DNA of 64,000 bases from IDS-8 sp035304345 (GTDB taxonomy: Bacteria; Pseudomonadota; Gammaproteobacteria; Steroidobacterales; Woeseiaceae): positions 139,270 through 203,269 of the forward strand of contig DATGQE010000022.1 of NCBI GenBank assembly GCA_035304345.1. Reading direction: 5' to 3'. The notes beneath the pieces are model-generated. The model was not told where the DNA came from and did not search any database. It saw only the letters and a list, made by a program, of their open reading frames with translations. A program made the translations under genes and the position numbers. This document shows positions 48,340-55,949 of this stretch, one piece after another (position 1 is the stretch's first letter; the number at the start of each line of letters is the position of its first letter).

Positions 48340-50238
48340 TCATCCGGCTTCCGGGCGCACGCCCACGCCCATCGCGAGCAGCCAGGAAAGCAGCACCCAG
48401 GCCATGAGCTGCAGCGGCAGGCCCAGGCGCACGAAGTCGGTGAACCGGTAGCCGCCCGCGTTCATCACCATCAGGTTCGTCTGGTAGCCGACCGGCGTCA
48501 GGTAGCTCATGTTGGCGCCGAACATGACCGCCAGCACGAGCGGCTCGACCGGCATGCCGAGCCCGGTCCCGATGGAGAACGCCATCGGCGTCATCAGGAT
48601 CGCGACGGCGTTGTTGGTGACGATCTCCGTCATCAGCGCGGACGTCAGCATGAGCAGTGCGATGACCAGGCCGGGCGGGAGGTCATCCGCCGCCGACACG
48701 AACAATCCCGCGATCCAGGCCGTGGCGCCCGTTGCCATCAACGCCTCGCCCAGCGCGAGCGCGGCAACGATGAGGATGACGAGGTTCGTGTCGATGGCGG
48801 CTCTCACGTGCCGCCACTCGAGGCAGCGGGTGGCGATGCACAGGACCACGCCGACCAGGGCGCTGATCATGATGGGCAGCATGCCGAGCGCGGCGATGGC
48901 GATGACCCCGGCCACGATGGCGATCGCGGCCCCCGCCTTGGACGTGTGCGGCAGGTCGATCGCGCTGTCGAGCACCAGCACCTGCCCGCTCTGCTTGAGA
49001 TCGTTGATCGCGTTCGATTCGCCCTGCACGAGCACGACGTCGCCGACGCCCAGCCGGAGCTCCTGGAGCTTGCTCGCCTCGTCCGCTCGCGTCGCTGCTC
49101 TTGCCTTCGGCGAGTGCACGGCGATGGGCGAGAGGTTGTACTGCTCGAGAAACCGGGACTGGCCGAGCGTCTGGCCGTACAACGAGGAAGCCGAGGTGAC
49201 GACGATCTCAGCCAGCCGCTGCTGCGTCTTCTCCTCGACCCAGCGCCGTGCCGAGTCGCTGGTGGTGACGTCGGGCCGCCACAGCGGCGTTCCGAGCACC
49301 TGCTCGTACTCCTTGAGCTGGCGCGAGTCGCCGCGGACGTACAGGCGATCGCCGGCGCGCAGCGTGGTCGTCGGCAGGCGGGCGATGAACAGGTCCTCGC
49401 CGCGCTCGATGCGCTCGATCTGGATGCGCCCGTTGGTGAGGGCGCGCAACTCCGCCAGCGTCTTGCCGGCGGCTGCGCTGTCCTCGGTGACGTGCAGCAC
49501 GCCGCGGAAGATGCGCGGCGAGGCGTCCGCCATCGGCGCGGACCGGTCGGGCAGCAGCCGCGGCCCGACCAGCCAGAGCAGCACGATGCAGACCGAGGCC
49601 GTGATCATCGCCGGCAGCGTGAAGTCGAACATCTCGAACGGGGGGTGCCCCATGCGCGCCGCCACATCGACCACCAGCAGGTTCGTCGAGGTGCCTATCG
49701 TCGTCCCCATGCCGCCGAGGATGGTGGCGTAGCCGACGGGCATCAGCACGCCGGCGACCGGCGTCTGCGTCCGGATGCAGACGGCGACCAGCACGGGCAG
49801 CATCATGGCGACCAGCGGGGTGTTGTTCATGAACATGCTCCCGACGGCCGCCCCGAACATCGAGAGCAGCAACGCGGCGCGCGGGCTGCGTCCCCAGAAA
49901 TTGCCGAGGAAGCGCACGAGCGAATGCAGCGCGCCGGTCACGTCGAGCGCCTTGGAGCAGATGAGGAGCGCGATGATGGTGATCAGCGCGGGATTGCCGA
50001 AGCCGGCGAGGAAGTCCGTCGGCCTGACCTGCCCGTAGCTCTCGGGATCGGGGAAGATCTGGAACAGCACGATGAGCGCCGTGAGCACGGCGAGCCCGGA
50101 CGACTCCAGGGAGATGCGAGACCGGCTGAAGAGGAAGATCGCGACGCCGGCCAGGAGCATGACGGCGACGGCGTGCGCATCCGGTGCGTCGGTGTAGTGG
50201 TTCAAATTCCGGTGCATCGGTTGCCGGGACGCGGGCAT
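48340..50238 (-). CDS. DASS/SLC13-type anion:sodium symporter with TrkA-C domains
   Basis: A 632-aa inner-membrane transporter. Two membrane halves of about six helices flank two cytoplasmic TrkA-C (RCK-C) domains (about 210-400, for example LFIARLPTTTLRAGDRLYVRG and ELRLGVGDVVLVQGE). Each half has the family signature with Asn-Thr: SMFMNNTPLVAMMLPV and ALMTEIVTNNAVAILMTPMAFSIG. Members take up sulfate, dicarboxylates or other divalent anions with Na+. The start is uncertain: ATG at 50238 has a weak GGA site; ATG at 50217 has none. Divergent from the M19 dipeptidase and coupled to the MscS gene downstream. Confidence 0.9.
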   Translation of the reverse strand: MPASRQPMHRNLNHYTDAPDAHAVAVMLLAGVAIFLFSRSRISLESSGLAVLTALIVLFQIFPDPESYGQVRPTDFLAGFGNPALITIIALLICSKALDVTGALHSLVRFLGNFWGRSPRAALLLSMFGAAVGSMFMNNTPLVAMMLPVLVAVCIRTQTPVAGVLMPVGYATILGGMGTTIGTSTNLLVVDVAARMGHPPFEMFDFTLPAMITASVCIVLLWLVGPRLLPDRSAPMADASPRIFRGVLHVTEDSAAAGKTLAELRALTNGRIQIERIERGEDLFIARLPTTTLRAGDRLYVRGDSRQLKEYEQVLGTPLWRPDVTTSDSARRWVEEKTQQRLAEIVVTSASSLYGQTLGQSRFLEQYNLSPIAVHSPKARAATRADEASKLQELRLGVGDVVLVQGESNAINDLKQSGQVLVLDSAIDLPHTSKAGAAIAIVAGVIAIAALGMLPIMISALVGVVLCIATRCLEWRHVRAAIDTNLVILIVAALALGEALMATGATAWIAGLFVSAADDLPPGLVIALLMLTSALMTEIVTNNAVAILMTPMAFSIGTGLGMPVEPLVLAVMFGANMSYLTPVGYQTNLMVMNAGGYRFTDFVRLGLPLQLMAWVLLSWLLAMGVGVRPEAG

Positions 50239-50422
50239 TATTTCCGAATCGACCAGGCGATACCAGCTTGTCCGGCAACGAATTTTCCGTTCCACGGCCG
50301 GGGGCTCGGGTTGCCGACGCCGTGGCGCCCGGGTCGCCGCCGCGCAGCATCCGGCGTGCGAACCGATACCTTTTACTCGGCCCGGTGTGAGGTTATGGTG
50401 TGCCTCCGGGAAGGGGAGAGCG

Positions 50423-51502
50423 ATGAAGGCAGGCATCACGCGCCGGCAGGCGCTCGGCACCATTGCGGGCTCGATCACCCTCGCCATGTACCCGGCGGCC
50501 GCCGAAGACCGCCTCGCAAAGCTGTACGATCGTGCGCTGGTCATCGACGGGCTGTCGTTCGGCCGTGACTGGAAGAAGGAGGAGTTCCAGGCGCTGAAGG
50601 TGGCGGGTTATGCCGGCATCGTGGAGAGCCTCCCACGCCGCGATTTCAGGACCGCGGTCGATGCGCTCGTGCAGTGGAAGCGGCGGGCGGAGAAGCACTC
50701 GGACTTCCTGATGATTGCGCTGTCCGCCGCCGATTTCGAGCGTGCGAAGCGCGGCCGGAAGACCGCCGTGCTCATGAACTTCCAGGACTCGACGATGCTC
50801 GAGGGCGACGTCGACAACGTCGATGCGCTGCATGCGCTCGGCATGCGCAGCTTCCAGCTCACGTACAACTACCGCAACCGTGTGGGAGACGGCTGCCTCG
50901 AGCGCACGAATGCGGGCCTTTCCGAGTTCGGCATCGAGCTCGTCGAGCGCATGAACCGTGTGGGTGTACTCATCGACCTTTCGCATTGCGGCCGGCAGAC
51001 GACGCTCGACGGCATCGCGTTTTCCAAGCGCCCGGTGGCGATGACGCATACCATGTGCGAGGCGTTGCGCGAGGGACATCCGCGGGCGAAGACCGACGCC
51101 GAGATCCGTGCGTGTGCGGAAAAGGGCGGGGTCGTCGGGATCGCGGCGCTCGGCTATTTTCTCGGCCCCGATCCCGGCGGCGAGACGACGATCGAAGCCT
51201 ACGCGGATCACATCGAGCACGCCGCATCGGTCGGCGGTCACGAGCACGTCGGCTTGTCGAGCGACTTTCCCCCGCAGGGCCTGCGCTCCTGGGCGACGCG
51301 GGAGAACTGGTACGAGCCGCGCCTGAAGTCCTTCAAGCCGAGCTACCAGGTCCGCTGGCCGCCGTGGATTCCGGAGCTCGATTCCCCGGAGCGGTTCCTC
51401 AACGTCGCGCGCGTGCTGGAGCGCAGGGGCTGGAGCGAGCACAAGCTCGAGCTGCTCCTGGGCCGCAACTGGCTGCGCCTGTTCGGCGACGCCATCGGCT
51501 GA
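50423..51502 (+). CDS. Tat-exported membrane-dipeptidase-like protein (M19 family variant)
   Basis: A 359-aa amidohydrolase-fold protein with a twin-arginine type leader (TRRQALGTIAGSITLAMYPAA). Family motifs seen are NFQDSTMLEGD, GIELVERMNRVGVLIDLSHCG, AMTHTMCEALREGHPRAKTD and HVGLSSDFPPQG. At the first metal site, where renal dipeptidases have HND, the sequence is VIDGLSFGRD, so the His-x-Asp pair is missing. The Glu bridge is also in altered context. The enzyme may bind fewer metals or act on other amides. ATG at 50423 follows AGGGGAGAG. It is divergent from the DASS gene. Confidence 0.85.
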   Translation: MKAGITRRQALGTIAGSITLAMYPAAAEDRLAKLYDRALVIDGLSFGRDWKKEEFQALKVAGYAGIVESLPRRDFRTAVDALVQWKRRAEKHSDFLMIALSAADFERAKRGRKTAVLMNFQDSTMLEGDVDNVDALHALGMRSFQLTYNYRNRVGDGCLERTNAGLSEFGIELVERMNRVGVLIDLSHCGRQTTLDGIAFSKRPVAMTHTMCEALREGHPRAKTDAEIRACAEKGGVVGIAALGYFLGPDPGGETTIEAYADHIEHAASVGGHEHVGLSSDFPPQGLRSWATRENWYEPRLKSFKPSYQVRWPPWIPELDSPERFLNVARVLERRGWSEHKLELLLGRNWLRLFGDAIG

Positions 51503-51532
51503 AGCACACTCGTTTCTGTGCCGGCTTCGGCG

Positions 51533-51562
51533 CGCGGGCGGCGCTTTGCCGGGCCGCCCGCG
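51533..51562. terminator. Bidirectional terminator hairpin between dipeptidase and ydbL-like genes
   Basis: CGCGGGCGGC at 51533-51542 pairs perfectly with GCCGCCCGCG at 51553-51562 around a 10-nt loop between convergent genes. No T-run. Confidence 0.6.
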
Positions 51563-51583
51563 ATGCCTGCGCCCAGGGAAGCG

Positions 51584-52183
51584 TCATTTCTGCTTCCAGG
51601 TGCCGTCCTGCTTGTAGTACCAGCCGCTCTCCGCCTTCACGATCGCGCGGCTCGCAAACACCCGGCGGATCTCGTCGACCCATTCCGGGTGCCCGTTCAG
51701 GCGGGCGATCTCGGCGTACAGCGCGTCCCAGTCCTTGTTCTGCGCCGCCACGAGCTGCAGCACCGTGTTGCGGTCCTTGAGCGGGATCAGGTTGCGGTCG
51801 CGAATCTCGACGAGCCCGCGCTCGTTGATGCCGACGGCGCCGGAATCGAAGTACGGTCGCAGCCGGACGAAACGATCGCGCAGCGAGTTCTCCAGCGCCG
51901 TCTTCTCCGGTGAAGGCTTGTCGAAGTCGACGTCCTGCGCGTGCGCATCGGCGATGAACAGACCGACCAGGCCGCGCGCCGCGACGACGAGGAGCGGCGA
52001 CTCTTCATCGTGACGCGGCCGGTGGAAGCTCGTCGAATCGTCCGAAGGCTGCCCCTGCACCTTTTCCAGGATCCGGTCCGCGGCCTGTTCCGCGGCGGCC
52101 GCGGGGAAGTAGACGTTGATGGTCACGCAGGCCGCGACGAGCACGGCGCCGAGCAATGAAGTGGCGAAAACGACTTTTCTCAT
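51584..52183 (-). CDS. YdbL-like lipoprotein (DUF1318)
   Basis: A 199-aa protein. The leader LLGAVLVAAC is a lipobox, so Cys19 would be acylated, followed by VTINVYFPAAAAEQAADRILE. The C-terminal half is the DUF1318 domain (LRDRFVRLRPYFDSGAVGINERGLVEIRD, LVAAQNKDWDALYAEIARLNG, GWYYKQDGTWKQK). E. coli YdbL is a soluble periplasmic chaperone for the YdbH-YnbE lipid bridge; here the homologue is lipidated and longer. It follows the ydbH-like gene by 110 bp, with no separate ynbE between. A GGGGGGAA site precedes the ATG. Confidence 0.9.
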   Translation of the reverse strand: MRKVVFATSLLGAVLVAACVTINVYFPAAAAEQAADRILEKVQGQPSDDSTSFHRPRHDEESPLLVVAARGLVGLFIADAHAQDVDFDKPSPEKTALENSLRDRFVRLRPYFDSGAVGINERGLVEIRDRNLIPLKDRNTVLQLVAAQNKDWDALYAEIARLNGHPEWVDEIRRVFASRAIVKAESGWYYKQDGTWKQK

Positions 52184-52293
52184 GCGGAGATTCCCCCCCA
52201 ACACACACCAGGTTCCGTCCGGCACGGCGCGGGTAGTGCGACACTCGCGCCGCGATCCCGGTACGCCGTCGGCCGCGCGCAGCATGCACGCTC

Positions 52294-54381
52294 CTACCGG
52301 ACGACCGGCGTGCCGCTTGCCAGGATGTTTTCGAGCTGCGACACGAGGCTCGCCGAGCTTACCCGATCCTGGTAGCCCACGACATCGATGCGCGGCAAGC
52401 CTTTGCCTTTCACGATGTAGTATCCTCCGCCGAGCTCGTCCCGCCCTGCCGGCCCGGCACCGCTCATCTCGCAGATTCCGTTCGCGAGCACGCACCGCAA
52501 GCCGATCTCCTCGTAAGCGAACACTTCGAAGAACTTCATGAAGCCGGACGACAGCGCCCCGGCCGCACCGCCGCCGCCGACGCTCGCCAGGTTCTCGACC
52601 GCCCGCTGGCTGATGCGCTTGCGCGAGCGATCGCCCGGCGGCGTGTAGAGGTGCAGGTCCATCGCGACCGGCCGCCAGCCCACGAGTTGCAAGCCTGTCA
52701 CGTCACCGCTTAACCGTCCCTGAATGAGGCCGAACGAGAGGGTGTTCGTCACCAGCTCGAGGTCCAGGTTGCGCAGGCGCACGTCGCCCGCGAGCCGCGG
52801 CGCGAGGCCGAACGGCTCTTCGAGGCGCAGGTTGGCGATTTCGATGTCGCCGTCGAACGCACGTGCCGTCAGGCTGCCGCCCAGCGTCATCACGCCGCCG
52901 TCGTAGCGCATGAGCGGCAGGCGACCCGACAACGTGCCGGAGAACGCCGGCCAGCCGAAAGCCGCGGCGAGCTGCCCGAGCTGGATCGGCTCGAGCGCGG
53001 CGTCGAGCACGCCGCTCGCGTCGGCCTCCCCGAAGTCCGTGACGGCGAGCTGCTCGATGCGCACGGCGCCGCCCATCGTCGGGACCCGCACGGGCGCGAG
53101 CAGCTCCACGTCGTTGCCGCCCAGGCGCAACCGCACGCTGCCCGCGCCGAAAGGCACCCGGTACGCGCTCGCGGCGTCCCAGGCGAGCACCGTCGCCGGC
53201 GCATCGGCGGGTTCCCCGTCGGGCCCCGGCCAGTGCAGCTCGCCCTCGAGGCCGGCCACCGAGATCCTGCCCGCGCGGTCGTCGAGGAACACGTCGTCCA
53301 GGTACAGCTCGACCCCGCCCACCGCGTTGTCGCTGAGGCGCACCGTGCCGGAAACCGTGCCGCCGGCATCGAGGTCGCCGAACAGCGTGCCGGCAGCGAA
53401 CACCTGCAACAACCCGGAATAAAGGGCATCGAGATCGGTGTCCTCGAGCCGGATTGCGCCACTGACCCGCGGGCCGTCGTCCCCGGGAAACGTGACGTCG
53501 AGCCCGCCGGTGACGGTGACGGCCGAGCCGAGCGCGAGCGCGAGGGAATCGAGCGCGGCGGCACGCCGGCCTGCGGCCGTCGCGCCGCGGACCGAGAAGC
53601 GCAGGGGTGTCTCGGCGAAGTTCATGTACACCGGCTCGACGTAGGCTTCGCCCGCATTGCCGTCGAGCGTCGCCTCGAACGCCCAGCCGTCGCCCGAGCG
53701 TGTCGCGTGCAGCTCGAGCGCTGCATCGGCGTCGGCGGCGACGATCGTGCCCGCCTCGTTGGAGAAGGATGCGGCGTACACTCCTCCCGAGAGGTCGAGC
53801 CGGGCCAGCTCGCCCGCGCGCAGGTCGATCGCGGCGCGCAGGTCTGCCGTGCCGGCAGGGTCGAATGCCGCGAGACCCGCAACGAAGGGCTCGACGAGCG
53901 GCGGCAGCCGCGCGAGATCGAGGGACGTCGCCACGAGGGACGCGCGGACGGCGGTGGGCGACGCGGAGCCCCGCACGTCCAGCTCGCCGCCGGCGAGCGC
54001 AACACCCCGGAGCACGAAGTCGAGCGTTGCGGCGTGCCGCGCGTAAGTGAGCTCTGCCGGCACGGCCTGGCGTTCGGCACCCGGCAGCGCGAAGCTGACG
54101 AGCGCGTCGCGGCACGCCATTCCGGCGCCGGACAGCTCGAGACGCCCGCACCGTACCCGCGTGTCTGCGAACGACAGTCCCGCGCCGGGCAGCGCGATCT
54201 CCTGCACCGCCAGCTCGCCGGCAAGGCCGTCTCCCGAAAGCTCGATCGAGAGCGTGAGGCCGGCAACCCGCCAGTCGGCGCCCGTGACGGCGGCGACCGT
54301 GAGCTCGACGCGCTCGGCGGCGTCCAGCGCCGCCGCCGCGATCAGCAATGACCAGAGTGGCGCGCGGCGTGCCAGGCCCAT
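52294..54381 (-). CDS. YdbH-like AsmA-superfamily protein (intermembrane lipid transport)
   Basis: A 695-aa protein with an N-terminal membrane anchor (PLWSLLIAAAALDA) and a long repeat-beta body typical of bridge-like lipid transporters. The conserved C-terminal block LQLVGWRPVAMDLHLYTPPGD, RKRISQRAVENLASVGGGGA, SSGFMKFFEVFAYEEIGL and VKGKGLPRIDVVGYQDRVS matches YdbH. In E. coli YdbH with YnbE spans the periplasm and moves phospholipid, partly redundantly with TamB and YhdP. It is shorter than E. coli YdbH (879 aa). It lies between an M20 peptidase gene (16-nt gap) and the ydbL-like gene. Confidence 0.88.
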   Translation of the reverse strand: MGLARRAPLWSLLIAAAALDAAERVELTVAAVTGADWRVAGLTLSIELSGDGLAGELAVQEIALPGAGLSFADTRVRCGRLELSGAGMACRDALVSFALPGAERQAVPAELTYARHAATLDFVLRGVALAGGELDVRGSASPTAVRASLVATSLDLARLPPLVEPFVAGLAAFDPAGTADLRAAIDLRAGELARLDLSGGVYAASFSNEAGTIVAADADAALELHATRSGDGWAFEATLDGNAGEAYVEPVYMNFAETPLRFSVRGATAAGRRAAALDSLALALGSAVTVTGGLDVTFPGDDGPRVSGAIRLEDTDLDALYSGLLQVFAAGTLFGDLDAGGTVSGTVRLSDNAVGGVELYLDDVFLDDRAGRISVAGLEGELHWPGPDGEPADAPATVLAWDAASAYRVPFGAGSVRLRLGGNDVELLAPVRVPTMGGAVRIEQLAVTDFGEADASGVLDAALEPIQLGQLAAAFGWPAFSGTLSGRLPLMRYDGGVMTLGGSLTARAFDGDIEIANLRLEEPFGLAPRLAGDVRLRNLDLELVTNTLSFGLIQGRLSGDVTGLQLVGWRPVAMDLHLYTPPGDRSRKRISQRAVENLASVGGGGAAGALSSGFMKFFEVFAYEEIGLRCVLANGICEMSGAGPAGRDELGGGYYIVKGKGLPRIDVVGYQDRVSSASLVSQLENILASGTPVVR

Positions 54382-54397
54382 CGTGCCGCGCGGCGCG

Positions 54398-55795
54398 TCA
54401 GTCCTGCGCCAGGAGCTTCACCAGCCGGTACCAGTACTCGAGCGCGTCGTAATAGGACTCGACGCGGATGCGCTCGTCCTGGCCGTGCGCGCGCTGGCCG
54501 CCGGGGTTCTCGGCGATCGCCGACACGCCGTACACGGGGATGCCGGCATTGCGCACGAACAGGCCGTCGGTCGCGCCGGTGCTCATCTCGGGAATGACCG
54601 GGACGCCCGGCCAGAATTCGGCCGCGACGCGGGTGATCGGCTCCACGATGGCGGGGTCGAGGGGCGACGGCGGGCTCGGCACCGTCGGGGCGATCCGCGA
54701 GACGGTGACGCCCTCGGGCGCGGCGATTTCGCGCAGCGTCTTCTCCGTCTCCTCCGCCGTCGATTGCGGCAGCACGCGGCAGTTCACGGTCGCGCGCGCG
54801 GTCTGGGGCAGCGCGTTCTCCGCGTGACCGCCCTCGAGCATGGTGGCGACGCAGGTCGTGCGGGCGAGTGCGTTGAAGTACGGCCACTTCACGAGCTCTG
54901 CGGAAAGCGCCGGGTCCTCCGGGTTCTCGAGCAGGCCGCGCAGGAGCGGCCGTGCTGCCGGCTCCGCGAGCGGCGCATACAGGCGGAAGAAGGCACGCGA
55001 GGTCTCGTTCAGGTCGATCGGGAAATCGAGCTCCTCGAGGGCGACGAGGGTGCGGGAGAGCCGCGAGATCGCGCTGTCGGCACGCGGCAGCGAGCTGTGG
55101 CCGCCGGGATCGGTCGCCTCGAAGAGATAGCTCACGTACATCTTTTCCGCGGTCTGCACGATGAAGGCCTGCGGCTCGCCGTCTTCGGACGTGATCACCA
55201 TGCCCCCGTCCGTGTTCAGCGCATACTCCGCGTCGATCAGGTCGCGGTGCTGCGTCGCCAGGAGGCTCGCGCCCGTGCCGGTCGTCTCCTCATCGCCGGT
55301 CAGCATGACGATGAGGTCGCGGTTCGGTTCGAAGCCTTCGCGCTTCAGGCGGATGAAATTCGCGACGAGCATGGCGGCGCCGGCCTTGTTGTCCGTCGTC
55401 CCGCGCCCGTAGAACCAGCCGTCCTTTTCCGTCAGCTCGTACGGCTCCACGGTCCAGTCCTCGGGCAGCGCCTCGACGACGTCGATGTGGGCCATCATGA
55501 GCAGCGGGCGTCGTGCCGGCCGGCTGCTGCGATAGCGTGCGACGAGGTTGACGATCCGGTCGGTCGATTCGACGACCGTGATGTCGTCCTCCGCGAAGCC
55601 CGCGTTCCTGAGGCGCGCCGCCATTGCCTGCACGGCAGGCCTGAGGTCGGGACCGCCGCTCGGAGCGGTGTTGATCGCGACCAGCTCCGCCAGGATGTCC
55701 CTGGCCAGTGCCTGGTGTGGCGTGTCGTTGGCCACTGCCGCCTGTGCGAGCACCGAGGTCGCCGCCAGCGCGGCGATCCGGCCGAGTCTTTTCAT
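54398..55795 (-). CDS. Exported M20/M28-type zinc peptidase
   Basis: A 465-aa enzyme with a signal peptide (IAALAATSVLAQAAVAND). Catalytic motifs of the M20 family are complete: LLMMAHIDVVEALPEDW (His, Asp), YGRGTTDNKAGAAMLVANF (Asp), MLTGDEETTGTGA (Glu, Glu), NTDGG (Asp) and the late His in GQRAHGQDERI. A dimerisation domain lies between (GGHSSLP). It should hydrolyse peptides or acyl-amino acids in the periplasm. GAAGGAAAGCAGG precedes the ATG at 55795. It is the first gene before ydbH and ydbL, perhaps by chance. Confidence 0.93.
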   Translation of the reverse strand: MKRLGRIAALAATSVLAQAAVANDTPHQALARDILAELVAINTAPSGGPDLRPAVQAMAARLRNAGFAEDDITVVESTDRIVNLVARYRSSRPARRPLLMMAHIDVVEALPEDWTVEPYELTEKDGWFYGRGTTDNKAGAAMLVANFIRLKREGFEPNRDLIVMLTGDEETTGTGASLLATQHRDLIDAEYALNTDGGMVITSEDGEPQAFIVQTAEKMYVSYLFEATDPGGHSSLPRADSAISRLSRTLVALEELDFPIDLNETSRAFFRLYAPLAEPAARPLLRGLLENPEDPALSAELVKWPYFNALARTTCVATMLEGGHAENALPQTARATVNCRVLPQSTAEETEKTLREIAAPEGVTVSRIAPTVPSPPSPLDPAIVEPITRVAAEFWPGVPVIPEMSTGATDGLFVRNAGIPVYGVSAIAENPGGQRAHGQDERIRVESYYDALEYWYRLVKLLAQD

Positions 55796-55949
55796 CCTGC
55801 TTTCCTTCGTTCGAGCGGGCGTCCGAGTGTAAGCCGCGCCGTCACGCGTCGTCCATGCCGGCACGGGCGGGCTTTTACATGATGAACCCTGCCTGCCGCC
55901 GCGTGCGCGGGCGGATAGAATTCCCGGCGACTGGCCTCGGGGATACGAC

